Part shown: one piece after another, positions 35,953-44,961 of the stretch
Layout of the letters: each line of letters opens with the position of its first letter
How positions within the stretch are numbered: position 1 is the stretch's first letter
NCBI RefSeq assembly: GCF_000346615.1
Contig: NZ_ANNU01000052.1
Coordinates: forward strand, 1 to 59,172
From: Nafulsella turpanensis ZLM-10
GTDB taxonomy: Bacteria > Bacteroidota > Bacteroidia > Cytophagales > Cyclobacteriaceae
DNA length: 59,172 nt
Direction of reading: 5' to 3'
Translations under genes and position numbers: made by a program
The notes under the pieces: model-generated
The model's input: only the letters and a program-made list of their open reading frames with translations
What the model was told of the DNA's origin: nothing
Database searches by the model: none

Positions 35953-36065
35953 TTTATCTACTGTTATAACATCGGATCCGAGGCAGTTACTTAATTGAAT
36001 TTTTCGTATATTCGCCCCGTCATAAATTATATCAAACGTTTTAGCGCATCATTAAATATAGAACA

Positions 36066-37205
36066 ATGGTATTTGAACTTACTGAAGAACAAAAAGCGGT
36101 ACGCGACGCAGCCAGAGATTTTGCCCAAACCGAACTGCTGCCTGGCGTTATCGAAAGAGATGAAGAGCAACGCTTCCCGGCTGAGCAGGTAAAGAAAATG
36201 GGGGAGCTTGGCTTTTTAGGCATGATGGTGGACCCGAAATACAATGGCGGCGGCATGGATACCGTTTCCTATGTACTGGCGATGGAAGAAATCTCTAAAG
36301 TCGATGCCTCTGCTTCTGTAGTGATGTCGGTAAACAACTCGCTCGTGTGCTGGGGCCTTGAGAAGTTTGGAACAGAAGAGCAAAAACAGAAATATCTTAC
36401 ACGCCTGGCAACCGGCGAAGTTATCGGAGCCTTTTGCCTCTCGGAGCCTGAAGCAGGATCCGACGCAACATCTCAGCGAACCACTGCCGAAGATAAAGGA
36501 GATTATTACCTGCTGAATGGTACCAAAAACTGGATTACCAACGGAAGCAGTGCTTCAGTGTACCTGGTAATGGCACAGACAGATCCTGAAAAAGGCCATA
36601 AAGGCATCAACTGCCTGATTGTGGAGAAAGGAATGGAGGGCTTTACCATTGGTAATAAAGAAAATAAAATGGGTATCCGCGGTTCCGATACACATTCACT
36701 TATGTTCTCAGATGTAAAGGTTCCTAAAGAGAATCGTATTGGGGAAAATGGGTTTGGATTTAAGTTTGCCATGGCTACCCTCAACGGCGGCAGGATTGGT
36801 ATTGCCTCGCAGGCTCTTGGTATTGCTTCCGGTGCGCTGGAGCTTGCTGTCAATTACTCTAAAGAGCGTAAAGCTTTTGGTAAGCCTATTGCGGAGCACC
36901 AGGGCGTATCTTTTAAGCTGGCCGATATGGCAACGAAGGTAGAAGCCGCCCGTATGCTATGCCTGAAAGCCGCCTGGTTGAAGGACCAGGGCAGGGACTT
37001 TTCAAAGGCCAGTGCAATGGCTAAACTATACGCGGCAGAATCGGCCATGGAAATTGCTACGGAAGCGGTTCAAATACATGGAGGCTATGGCTATGTAAAA
37101 GAATACCATGTAGAGCGCCTGATGCGCGATGCTAAAATTACACAAATTTACGAGGGTACTTCAGAAATACAGAAAATTGTAATTTCTAGGGAACTTTTAA
37201 AATAA
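36066..37205 (+). CDS. Acyl-CoA dehydrogenase (short/branched-chain type)
   Basis: FAD flavoenzyme oxidising an acyl-CoA to the 2,3-enoyl-CoA. The three domains are present: N-terminal helices, a middle beta region with GAFCLSEPEAGSDA and WITNGSSA (flavin contacts), and C-terminal helices with ERKAFGKPIAEHQG and QIHGGYGYVKEYHVER. The catalytic base is the Glu in QIYEGTSEIQK, at the position used by butyryl/short-chain enzymes. The length of 379 residues is standard. It is not linked to an electron-transfer flavoprotein here. Chain length specificity cannot be read. Confidence 0.93.
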   Translation: MVFELTEEQKAVRDAARDFAQTELLPGVIERDEEQRFPAEQVKKMGELGFLGMMVDPKYNGGGMDTVSYVLAMEEISKVDASASVVMSVNNSLVCWGLEKFGTEEQKQKYLTRLATGEVIGAFCLSEPEAGSDATSQRTTAEDKGDYYLLNGTKNWITNGSSASVYLVMAQTDPEKGHKGINCLIVEKGMEGFTIGNKENKMGIRGSDTHSLMFSDVKVPKENRIGENGFGFKFAMATLNGGRIGIASQALGIASGALELAVNYSKERKAFGKPIAEHQGVSFKLADMATKVEAARMLCLKAAWLKDQGRDFSKASAMAKLYAAESAMEIATEAVQIHGGYGYVKEYHVERLMRDAKITQIYEGTSEIQKIVISRELLK

Positions 37206-37332
37206 AATTTAATGTATATAAAATACATAAAGTGCATTTTATGTAAAAAAATTACACTTTTTTGATATTCTCACCTATATGAAGTTCTTTTGTATAGTTT
37301 TAATATAACTGGAAGCGTGATAAAGCTAAATA

Positions 37333-38253
37333 ATGGAAGATTACAATAAAATACTTGAGTCACTCAGCATTCGATTCCTGAAGGTTAAACACTTCCGGGT
37401 GGTGGAGCCTGTTCAGGTAAGCAATTACTATGATGTGGAAAACATCATTATTTACCTCCGGAAAGGCGAGATGACGTTTGGAAATGATGAGGTAGTGAAG
37501 AGTGGCGAAGCTCTATTTATTCCCGGCGGTAAAAATGCCGAGGTTAAATTTGGTAGCGGTAATGCCCAGACGATACATAACGACGATTTTCTGAACAATC
37601 GCGAAAAATACTGGCAGTCTGTTTCTCAGCAGCATATCGATGATGCAGAAGGAGAGATATTTACCTGTGTAAACTTTGAAGCCAAAGTATTCGATTCTGT
37701 GAATTTCTTTGCTTCACTCGATATCCCTCCTTTTAAGCTGGAAGATAACCCTGTGTTATTTCACCTTATTGAGGATATTGCAAGGGAGAATAGCTCAGTG
37801 CAGCCTGGAAAAGACAGAATTGTGAAACTGAACACCGAGCGCCTGGTGGTAGAAATTGTGCGCCATATACTGGACCGTAAGTTGTTTGTAGAACAGCTGG
37901 CGACCAATAGCACCTATTTTAATGATCCGCGCCTGATTGATATCTTTGCTTATATCAAAGAAAATATTTCGGGCGACTTGTCGAATAAAGTACTCGCCGG
38001 TGTGGCAAATGTGTCGGAAGATTATGTGGGGCAGTACTTTAAAATGCTGACCGGCATCAATCCGCAGGACTATATCGAATACCAGCGTATGGAAAAGGCG
38101 GTAACACTGCTTCGTACAACGAAAAGAAGTATTCGCGAAATTGGAAAAGATGTAGGCTATAAAGACACCGCTTACTTCTGTCGCCGCTTTAAAATGATGT
38201 TTGGCATTCCGGCAGGTAAAATGCGCCGCCGCGAATCCTTAATGAATGTTTAA
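37333..38253 (+). CDS. AraC-family transcriptional regulator
   Basis: A 306-residue regulator. The N-terminal ~110 residues look like a small cupin-type sensing fold (YLRKGEMTFGNDEVVKSGEALFIPGG). The C-terminal AraC helix-turn-helix pair occupies about residues 205-300 (LAGVANVSEDYVGQYFKMLTGINPQDYIEYQRMEKAVTLL; GYKDTAYFCRRFKMMFGIPAGKMR). This long-linker type is common as a conserved single-copy gene in Bacteroidota. Its last 15 bases overlap the end of the convergent GGGP synthase gene. Confidence 0.9.
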   Translation: MEDYNKILESLSIRFLKVKHFRVVEPVQVSNYYDVENIIIYLRKGEMTFGNDEVVKSGEALFIPGGKNAEVKFGSGNAQTIHNDDFLNNREKYWQSVSQQHIDDAEGEIFTCVNFEAKVFDSVNFFASLDIPPFKLEDNPVLFHLIEDIARENSSVQPGKDRIVKLNTERLVVEIVRHILDRKLFVEQLATNSTYFNDPRLIDIFAYIKENISGDLSNKVLAGVANVSEDYVGQYFKMLTGINPQDYIEYQRMEKAVTLLRTTKRSIREIGKDVGYKDTAYFCRRFKMMFGIPAGKMRRRESLMNV

Positions 38254-39009
38254 AGCAGCATTTAAATCATTAACAGCATTAGAAACCTCAATCAGTAGAT
38301 TGGGGTTTTTTTCTATCCCGTTCCCAACCACTACCACATCGGCCCCTGCCTGCAGTGCATCAATGGCCATGCCGGCCGAACGAATACCTCCTCCCACAAT
38401 CAGTGGGGTATCGACCGATTTTCTTACCATATTAATTACCCGGGGCGAAACAGGCTCCGGAGAGCCGCTACCGGCATCCATATAAATCAGCCTCAGGCCC
38501 AGCATTTCTCCGGCCATGGCTGTGCAGGCGGCAATAGAGGGTTTATTATTGGGGATGGGAGAGGTGTTGCTCATATAGGCAACCGTGGTGGGGCTGCCGG
38601 AATTGACCAGCATATACCCTGTAGGTATTATTTCGAGCCGGCTTTTCCGGAGAATAGGCGCTGCCACCACATGCTGCCCGATGAGTAGCTCCGGGTTACG
38701 GCCTGAAATTAGCGAAAGAAAGAGAATCGCATCGGCATTCATGCTAATGTGCATATTGCTGCCCGGGAAGAGAATAACAGGTATGTGGCAGTTATCCTTT
38801 ATCTGTGCAACTATCGAATGGTAATTATCATCCGTAACCAGGCTACCTCCCACAAAGAAAAAGTCTACCTTGTTTTCAATGCTCATGTTAATAAGCTTTT
38901 GGCAGGCAGCTTTATCGGTTATTTTATCCGGATCGATTAATACGGCAAAGGATTTTATTCCCTGGGTCCGGCGGCTGGCAAGAGAGGAGAGGATAGCATT
39001 ATTAAGCAT
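38239..39009 (-). CDS. Geranylgeranylglyceryl phosphate synthase family protein (PcrB/GGGPS group II)
   Basis: TIM-barrel prenyltransferase that joins an isoprenyl diphosphate to glycerol 1-phosphate, the archaeal ether-lipid head reaction. Recognisable blocks are FAVLIDPDKI, FFFVGGSLVTDDNY, VILFPGSNMHIS, YMLVNSGSPTTVAYMS and the phosphate-binding LIVGGGIRSAGMA, followed by ADVVVVGNGIEKNP. Group II enzymes with genuine GGGP synthase activity are known from Flavobacteria and related bacteria, but the final product in this organism is unknown. It converges on the AraC gene with a 15-base overlap. Confidence 0.9.
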   Translation of the reverse strand: MLNNAILSSLASRRTQGIKSFAVLIDPDKITDKAACQKLINMSIENKVDFFFVGGSLVTDDNYHSIVAQIKDNCHIPVILFPGSNMHISMNADAILFLSLISGRNPELLIGQHVVAAPILRKSRLEIIPTGYMLVNSGSPTTVAYMSNTSPIPNNKPSIAACTAMAGEMLGLRLIYMDAGSGSPEPVSPRVINMVRKSVDTPLIVGGGIRSAGMAIDALQAGADVVVVGNGIEKNPNLLIEVSNAVNDLNAALNIH

Positions 39010-39023
39010 TAACAGTTTACCGT

Positions 39024-39362
39024 TTACTTCTTCTTAAAAGAGTTTTTAACTTCGGTCGTAATAGCGGCAACAGCCATGGTAATAAGCTGGTGCGTGAGCA
39101 TACGGCCAAAGCCCATTTTTTTAGGTTTCCCTTTGTAATAATAGTATTTCTTTTCCTTCTTTTTACTACTGGTCACCTTTTTTACCAGTTTCCAGCTCAG
39201 GTAAAGACCTCCGCCAATCAGGAGTGCCTGCTTTCCAAAATCGCTGGCATCCTTTTTAATGTCCTGCAGCTTTACCTCAAGTTCAGAAGCCAGCTTTTCG
39301 CGGGAGACTTTTAATTTACGCTTTGTTTCGTCGATGGTCTGGTTTTTGTCTATGGTATCCAT
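39024..39362 (-). CDS. Small single-membrane-segment protein, YqjD/DUF883-like layout
   Basis: A 112-residue protein, not assigned to a family with certainty. The N-terminal ~42 residues are a charged helix likely to form a coiled coil (KLKVSREKLASELEVKLQDI). A short hydrophobic segment (ALLIGGGLYLSWKLV) follows, then a very Lys/Tyr-rich stretch and a second weakly hydrophobic part. Following a phage-holin superfamily gene in the same direction, it resembles the YqjD-YqjE pair of proteobacteria in layout (inference). Confidence 0.7.
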   Translation of the reverse strand: MDTIDKNQTIDETKRKLKVSREKLASELEVKLQDIKKDASDFGKQALLIGGGLYLSWKLVKKVTSSKKKEKKYYYYKGKPKKMGFGRMLTHQLITMAVAAITTEVKNSFKKK

Positions 39363-39443
39363 AAGTGCACGTTAGGAGTAAATGTCCTGCTATTCTGTTC
39401 GAAAATAAGTGTTTGTTCAAAAAATAAAAAAGTACTACCTGAA

Positions 39444-40037
39444 TTAGCGATCAGTCGGCTTTGACTTATCACTATCATCTTCCTCGATAATTATGGCTGC
39501 ATTATGACTTCTGCCATCTGCGGTACTGCCGGTGGAGCGGATGTTATGCTCAAACACAACCTTTTCGTGCTTAATTTCCCCATCCTGTGTTTCGCTGACC
39601 ACTACGGTTTCCTCCCCTTTTACTTCTACTTCCTTAATATCCACTTCTGCTCCTTCCTGCTTTTTCTGTTTCTTAGGTTTGGCTTTTAGGAAGGCCAGGC
39701 TGCCATCGCCAAACATATTTTTCACTTTCTCTGAGTTACGGAGGCTGAACAGCGTAAGTACGGCTGCCAGATAAAGGGCGGTAACAATGACAAACCCCCA
39801 AAAGGTGCTGTCGAGTGCTTCGTTAAGGGCTAAGGCAATGCTAAGACTTAAAAAGAGGAGGAAAAAGAGGCCCAAAACAGCAATAGAGCCATAGATAACA
39901 GCAGCCCGCATGGCGGCCATCATACTATCCTTTACCTCTGCTCTTACCAGCTCAACGCGTGTCTCGATGTAATCAATAAAGGTGTTAATCAGGCTGTCGA
40001 GCTTTAATAATTTAAGTAAACCTCTGGGTTGATTCAC
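39444..40037 (-). CDS. Phage holin superfamily III (YqjE-like) membrane protein
   Basis: A 197-residue protein. The first ~110 residues have an amphipathic helix (FIDYIETRVELVRAEVKDSM) and two membrane helices (about 48-70 and 80-101), matching the PF07332 pattern. The C-terminal ~80 residues are highly charged and predicted disordered (KKQKKQEGAEVDIKEVEVKG). Despite the name this is a cellular membrane protein and not prophage evidence. Role unknown. It is probably co-transcribed with the 112-residue protein downstream. Confidence 0.85.
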   Translation of the reverse strand: MNQPRGLLKLLKLDSLINTFIDYIETRVELVRAEVKDSMMAAMRAAVIYGSIAVLGLFFLLFLSLSIALALNEALDSTFWGFVIVTALYLAAVLTLFSLRNSEKVKNMFGDGSLAFLKAKPKKQKKQEGAEVDIKEVEVKGEETVVVSETQDGEIKHEKVVFEHNIRSTGSTADGRSHNAAIIIEEDDSDKSKPTDR

Positions 40038-40158
40038 GGTAAGTATATTTAAAAAGTAAAAATCACATTAAGATAGTAAGTAAACGCAGGGCGTGGGTCT
40101 TTGTTTATGCCTGATGCAATATAAGGATTCCGATGTAATGAGGAGAAAGGCTTTGGCT

Positions 40159-41385
40159 TTATCCGGGAGTGGAATCTTCGCTGACAGCAGAGGGGGCAGG
40201 AATAGTGGCTTCTTCAGGCGGAGCAGGAGCTTCCCTTTCCCGGTTCAGGTAAATAAGGGTAAAAGGAAGCAGGAAAAAGGTGATCAGGATATATAAAAAG
40301 CCAATCAGACGGTTTTTCGTGGTGAACTTTCCCAGCTTCTTAGCCAGGCGAATAGGAATTCTCCGCATGAACCGGGTAGGAAAGAAAAGTAATACTCCCA
40401 GAAGGTTAAAAAGAATGTGGACTACGGCAATACTTACGGCAGCATTGGAATGCGATAAAGCCGCCAGCAGGGCAGTAAAGGTGGTGCCGATATTGGCGCC
40501 AAGTATATAGGGGAACGACTTTTTAAGGGACAGCTTACCCGTGGCCACTAAAGGTACCACCAGAGGGGTGGTAACTGAGCTGGATTGTACAAGAGCTGTT
40601 AGGCCTGTGCCCCACGCAAAAGATTTTAAAGGGGTAGAGAAAACCACCCGCTGGAAATTATCGCGCATGTTACCAATAAGTAGCTGGTAAAAGAGCCCAG
40701 ACAGCATCTTTATCGACAGGAACAGTAGCAGAAATGAGAGTAGCAGGATAATGAAATAATTATCTACCGTGGAAACTATCCAGCGGGTAAGGGCAATATC
40801 ATTCCAGAGGCCATAGCGGAAATCAGACTGAGGTTGGGCGTTAAAAGGAATAATAAAAGAAGTAATCCAGAGTGCCAGCCGGGAGAGCAGACCATAATAC
40901 AGCTCTAATGGCAGTAGAATAAGCGTGGTTAACACATTAAAAAAATCGTGCATGGTACCGGCAGCAATGGCTTTCCGAAACTCCTTTCGTTTGGTAATAT
41001 AGCTTAAGGAGACCAGTGTGCTGGTAAGGGTAGTGCCGATGTTGGCACCCATTATCATGGGAACGGCATTGCTTAAATCAATGGAGCCGGCAGCTACGGC
41101 GGCTACAATCATAGAAGTGCTGGTGGAGCTGCTCTGGATAATCGCTGTAATAAGTAAGCCAATGAAAAGGCTGATGAATGGGTTGTAGGTAATCGAAAGT
41201 ATAGAGCGGGCTGTTGCATCGCCCAGCATAATAAATGCCTGTCCCATCAGGTTCAGGGCAAACAGGAAAAGGAAGACCGACGCAACAATCAAAAAGATGC
41301 GGGATGGGATATACAGTCTGCTGTTGCGCTGTGGTAGTGTCTCCAAATCTGATCCTGGTGCTAAAGGATGGTCCCGAAAGAACAT
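40159..41385 (-). CDS. Na+/phosphate cotransporter (NptA/PF02690 type)
   Basis: Secondary transporter of 408 residues with two inverted Na_Pi_cotrans repeats. Each carries the signature glutamine-serine cluster: IIQSSSTSTSMIVAAVAAGS and LVQSSSVTTPLVVPLVATG, both followed by MGANIGTTLT or LGANIGTTFT blocks. About eight membrane helices are visible. The C-terminal PhoU-like domain found in some relatives is absent. It is divergently transcribed from a second phosphate-type transporter at 41698, so phosphate control of the shared 310-base region is plausible. Confidence 0.92.
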   Translation of the reverse strand: MFFRDHPLAPGSDLETLPQRNSRLYIPSRIFLIVASVFLFLFALNLMGQAFIMLGDATARSILSITYNPFISLFIGLLITAIIQSSSTSTSMIVAAVAAGSIDLSNAVPMIMGANIGTTLTSTLVSLSYITKRKEFRKAIAAGTMHDFFNVLTTLILLPLELYYGLLSRLALWITSFIIPFNAQPQSDFRYGLWNDIALTRWIVSTVDNYFIILLLSFLLLFLSIKMLSGLFYQLLIGNMRDNFQRVVFSTPLKSFAWGTGLTALVQSSSVTTPLVVPLVATGKLSLKKSFPYILGANIGTTFTALLAALSHSNAAVSIAVVHILFNLLGVLLFFPTRFMRRIPIRLAKKLGKFTTKNRLIGFLYILITFFLLPFTLIYLNREREAPAPPEEATIPAPSAVSEDSTPG

Positions 41386-41697
41386 AATAATCGCTTCTCT
41401 AAGTGCTGCTTGATAGGATTCGGGCAGGCAGTTACAAAAATAGTAGATGGGACAGCGAATAGCTAAAAGTGGGTATGAAGCAATTGTTAAATTTTTTGTG
41501 GTGTGGATTTCTGCAAGGGGAGAGGAACCCTTAAACTGGTTTCGCTATGTTAAATTACCGGATGCAGCCAGGCTATTCCTTAACATAAGCTTAATATAGT
41601 ATTTAAAACAAATTCATACCTTTGTGTCGGTTAAACCATGAGGGGCTGAAAACTTCGCCTGCTCTCCAAATTAGAATTAACCTTCCTTTTAAGTTAC
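41386..41697. other. Divergent intergenic region between two phosphate transporters
   Basis: Contains a leftward -7 box CAAAAATA (TATTTTTG on the minus strand) at 41435-41442 and a rightward TACCTTTG at 41617-41624. Neither has a clear -33 TTG. No Pho-box repeat was recognised. Confidence 0.45.
41617..41624 (+). promoter_or_regulatory. Promoter -7 box for the PiT-like transporter
   Basis: TACCTTTG fits TAnnTTTG and is identical to the box in front of odhA. It lies about 73 bases before the ATG at 41698. Confidence 0.45.
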
Positions 41698-42831
41698 ATG
41701 GCAAAGAACATCAACGACAGAATTACGCAGGGTAAGTTAACAAAGCGGACTTACAGGATATTCGACCTGGTAAAGGGAGAAAAGAACTTCCTTATTTTAA
41801 TTGCCGCTCTTTTTATGCTTTGTGCCGTGGTTTCTCCTTTTTATGAGGTGGCCATGTGGGTAGGCTTCGCTATTGCAGGATATTCTGCCATTGCCAATGA
41901 CAGTATCCAGACGATTGGCACTTTTATTGCCTCGAACAGTGAAAAGAAGTGGTGGTACCTGTGGCTTTTCATGGGACTTATCTTTGTGGGTACTGTTACC
42001 TATAGCTGGGTGGTATACGATGGCGATGTGAGCTACCTCCGGTTATCGGCCAAAGGTTTTAATGAGCAACCGGCTGATTTTACCTTCCTGCACCTGGCCG
42101 CCCCGGTATTCCTGCTGATCCTAACCAGGCTACGGATGCCCGTTTCTACCACCTTCCTTATTCTGAGTACTTTTGCTACTACCTCCGATGCCATCCTGGG
42201 CGTACTGGAGAAAAGTATTGTGGGATATATTCTTGCCTTTATTGCGGCAATTGTGGTGTGGTTTGGAATTAATTCGCTGGTTAAATATCGTTTTAAAGGG
42301 AAGCCTGCCGGCTGGTGGCTACCAGTGCAGTGGGCAACCAGCGGACTGCTATGGTTTACCTGGTTAGCACAGGATATGGCCAATATTGCCGTGTATCTTC
42401 CGCGTGAGCTTAGTACGGGGCAGTTTATTGCTTTTGCCGGGTACATTTTCTTTGGTTTAGGTATTCTTTTTTACCTGAAGGGAGATAAAATACAATCGGT
42501 GGTATCTGAAAAGGCAGGAATCACAGATATTCGCGCAGCCACTATTGTGGATTTTATTTACGCTATTCTCCTTCTTTACTTCAAAGGTGTCAGTACAATA
42601 CCAATGAGTACTACCTGGGTGTTTATAGGTTTACTGGGTGGTCGTGAACTGGCCATCAGCTGGACGAAGAGGCGCAACAAAAAGAAGATAAAGAACACGA
42701 AACGTGCTCTGCGCATGATTGGTCGCGATCTGCTCTTTGCGCTGATAGGGCTGCTGGTTTCTGTAATTCTCGCCTTGGCCATTAATATGCAGGTAAGGAG
42801 TGATGTGTTCGAAACATTGTTCGGAGAATAA
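41698..42831 (+). CDS. Inorganic phosphate (PiT-like) transporter
   Basis: A 377-residue polytopic membrane protein with about ten hydrophobic segments. Motifs AIANDSIQTIGTFIAS and the late FKGVSTIPMSTTWVFIGLLGGRE resemble the duplicated GAND and PVSTTH signatures of PiT permeases. The first departs from the classical form, so substrate assignment is moderate. Location back to back with a Na+/phosphate cotransporter supports a role in phosphate uptake. A perfect terminator follows 24 bases after the stop. Confidence 0.75.
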   Translation: MAKNINDRITQGKLTKRTYRIFDLVKGEKNFLILIAALFMLCAVVSPFYEVAMWVGFAIAGYSAIANDSIQTIGTFIASNSEKKWWYLWLFMGLIFVGTVTYSWVVYDGDVSYLRLSAKGFNEQPADFTFLHLAAPVFLLILTRLRMPVSTTFLILSTFATTSDAILGVLEKSIVGYILAFIAAIVVWFGINSLVKYRFKGKPAGWWLPVQWATSGLLWFTWLAQDMANIAVYLPRELSTGQFIAFAGYIFFGLGILFYLKGDKIQSVVSEKAGITDIRAATIVDFIYAILLLYFKGVSTIPMSTTWVFIGLLGGRELAISWTKRRNKKKIKNTKRALRMIGRDLLFALIGLLVSVILALAINMQVRSDVFETLFGE

Positions 42832-42854
42832 AACTGTAAAGATGGTTACCAAAA

Positions 42855-42889
42855 GGGGCTGCTGCAGAAATCTGCAACAGCCCCTTTTT
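42855..42889 (+). terminator. Rho-independent terminator after the PiT-like gene
   Basis: A stem of about 12 pairs (GGGGCTG and TGCAG against CTGCA and CAGCCCC, one mismatch), loop AAAT, followed by TTTTTATTTT. It may also stop leftward transcription of the M20 operon. Confidence 0.9.
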
Positions 42890-43031
42890 ATTTTCCATCC
42901 TCTCTTCCTCTTCTCTTTACTCCCTTCGCTCCGAGACAGCTTTTATTCAGTTAAAAAAGAGATCAACGATAATTTTATAACTTCCAGAAGGACCGTGAAA
43001 TTTTATGGACCAGTGTTCTGTATTCCCTGGC

Positions 43032-44240
43032 TTAAGCAGGCTCCCTGGAATTCTCCTGCAGAGATTTAACTGCCAGCCACGCCATTAAGCCAGCTCCAAT
43101 TTTAAGGGCTCCTTCGTCAATATTAAAGGTAGGCGTATGGACAGAGGAGGTAATTCCTTTGGCTTCATTCCGCACACCGAGACGGTAGAAACAGGCATCG
43201 AGTTCATGGGAGTAGTAGCTGAAATCTTCCGCTGCCATCCATAAATCCAGGTCCACCACATTCTCTTCCCCAAGGTATTCAACGGCAGCTTCTCTGCACA
43301 GGCGGGTAAGTTCCGGGTGGTTTTCGAGGTAAGGGTAGCCCTTCCTGATTTCTATTTCGCAGCTGCCTCCCATTCCTTCGGCAATACTTTCGGCCATCGT
43401 CTTTATTTTTTGATGGGCCGATGCGCGCCATTCTTCATTCATGGTCCGGAAGGTGCCTTCTACCTTTACCTCATCCGGAATAACGTTGGTCGCTCCATTG
43501 GCGGTTACTTTTCCGAAGGAGAGCACCGATGGGATTTTAGGATTGGCATGGCGGCTTACAATTTGCTGCAGGGCCACAATAATATGGGAGGTTATGAGCA
43601 CCGGGTCAATATTCATCTCCGGCATAGCGCCATGGCCGCCCTTTCCTTTTACGGTAAAATAAATTTCATCGGCCGAAGCCATATACATTCCTTCGCGGAA
43701 GCCCACCTTACCTACGGGTATTTGAGGCATTACGTGCTGGCCAATAATGGCAGCAGGAGAGGGGTTTTGAAGTGCACCATCTTTAATCATCAGCGAAGCA
43801 CCGCCAGGGATTCGCTCCTCACCGGGCTGGAAGAGAAATTTTACAGTGCCTTCAAAGCTGTCTTTTACTTCATTTAACAGGCGGGCGGCACCTAACAAAG
43901 AGGTTGTGTGTACATCATGGCCGCAGGCATGCATTACCCCCGGGTTTTTGGAGCGGTAAGGCACTTCATTTTTTTCTGTTATCGGCAGCGCATCCATGTC
44001 TCCTCTCAGGGCCACTACTTTTTTAGTCGGGTTTTTACCCTTTACCAGTGCGACAATACCGGTACCGGCTACCTCTGCTTTAAAAGGAATGCCGTAGACC
44101 TTTAGTTGTTTCTGCACAAAGGCAGCAGTTTCGTATTCTTCGAAGGAGAGTTCAGGATTGGCATGCAGGTGATGGCGGTTGGCAATAAGCTCCTCTTCAT
44201 GCTTATCGGCCAACTGCTTTAAGCGGTCGATTAAACTCAT
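43032..44240 (-). CDS. M20-family metal-dependent amidohydrolase (N-acyl-amino acid/peptide hydrolase)
   Basis: A 402-residue enzyme of the amidohydrolase subgroup of M20 (ILR1, hippurate and N-acetyl-diaminopimelate hydrolases). The metal site is in VMHACGHDVHTTSLLGAA (Cys and His ligands). FLFQPGEERIPGGASLM supplies the catalytic Glu pair, and AAEDFSYYSHE is the C-terminal family block. A dimerisation (lid) domain occupies about residues 185-295. Typical substrates are N-acyl amino acids, and the true one cannot be read. It lies 2 bases downstream of the SPOR protein gene, so the two are co-transcribed. Confidence 0.93.
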   Translation of the reverse strand: MSLIDRLKQLADKHEEELIANRHHLHANPELSFEEYETAAFVQKQLKVYGIPFKAEVAGTGIVALVKGKNPTKKVVALRGDMDALPITEKNEVPYRSKNPGVMHACGHDVHTTSLLGAARLLNEVKDSFEGTVKFLFQPGEERIPGGASLMIKDGALQNPSPAAIIGQHVMPQIPVGKVGFREGMYMASADEIYFTVKGKGGHGAMPEMNIDPVLITSHIIVALQQIVSRHANPKIPSVLSFGKVTANGATNVIPDEVKVEGTFRTMNEEWRASAHQKIKTMAESIAEGMGGSCEIEIRKGYPYLENHPELTRLCREAAVEYLGEENVVDLDLWMAAEDFSYYSHELDACFYRLGVRNEAKGITSSVHTPTFNIDEGALKIGAGLMAWLAVKSLQENSREPA

Positions 44241-44242
44241 GG

Positions 44243-44779
44243 TTATTTATTAATCTGGATGCGGGTAGGAATAATAAGCGCAGTAGGAAATTCTTTTTTA
44301 AGGAGGGAGTAAGTCTTCTGAGCTTCCAGCCTTTCCACAAATGAGCCTACCTGCACTTTGTAATTTGGCTGTACATAAATAATCTCCGGCAAATTGTCGG
44401 TAATTACATGGAAAACCTGGCGCTCTACCTGTTTGGCCATTTCGCGGCTGGTGCCTGAGTATACCTGTACCGTAAAGCCAGGGATTGATTTTATCTTCTG
44501 GTTCTTTTCGGCTACTTCGTCCAGTAGCATCTCAAGTTTACCGGTAATATCGTGGTTTACCGCAAGCATGGCTTCCGGAGAGGTTGAGGTTGTCGTGGGC
44601 TCAGAAGCGGGGGTGGTTGCTTCGGCGGTTTTATATTCATGAGCGGCCCTGTGCACAGAGAGGTCTTCCTGGTAATTTACTGTATAACCTCCTGTTTTTT
44701 GTGGAGCACTCCCGGAGCTCGAACAGCCGAAGTAGAGCCCCAGCATGACAAACCATATCATATGTAGTCTTTTATTCAT
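44243..44779 (-). CDS. SPOR-domain putative lipoprotein
   Basis: A 178-residue exported protein. The N-terminal hydrophobic stretch (MIWFVMLGLYFGCSSSGS) ends in a possible lipidated Cys. A Thr/Ser/Pro/Glu-rich linker follows (about 25-75). The C-terminal ~75 residues have the SPOR pattern, FTVQVYSGTSREMAKQVERQ and YKVQVGSFVERLEAQKTYSL. SPOR domains bind denuded glycan strands of septal peptidoglycan. An envelope or division role is therefore likely. It precedes the M20 amidohydrolase by 2 bases. Confidence 0.83.
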   Translation of the reverse strand: MNKRLHMIWFVMLGLYFGCSSSGSAPQKTGGYTVNYQEDLSVHRAAHEYKTAEATTPASEPTTTSTSPEAMLAVNHDITGKLEMLLDEVAEKNQKIKSIPGFTVQVYSGTSREMAKQVERQVFHVITDNLPEIIYVQPNYKVQVGSFVERLEAQKTYSLLKKEFPTALIIPTRIQINK

Positions 44780-44898
44780 GATGTTTAGCTATAACGAATC
44801 GTCTTGCCATAATTATAAGTGCTGAACACGAAAATTGGCTTGCCCTGCAATTTAGTACATTAAACTTTAAAAAGATAAGGCAGGTTTTGGAAGCTTCA

Positions 44899-44932
44899 AT
44901 AAAAAATGCCGCAACTCTTGAGCTGCGGCATT
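44899..44932 (-). terminator. Terminator of secA
   Basis: The stem AATGCCGCA / TGCGGCATT with inner CTC/GAG pairing. On the minus strand it is followed by a run of T residues. It lies about 30 bases beyond the secA stop. Confidence 0.9.
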
Positions 44933-44961
44933 CAGTAAATATTTTTTAGTCTTATATCCTT

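Noticed and set aside
39444-40037. Phage holin as a sign of a prophage
   Set aside because: PF07332 proteins are ordinary cellular membrane proteins, and no other phage genes are near.
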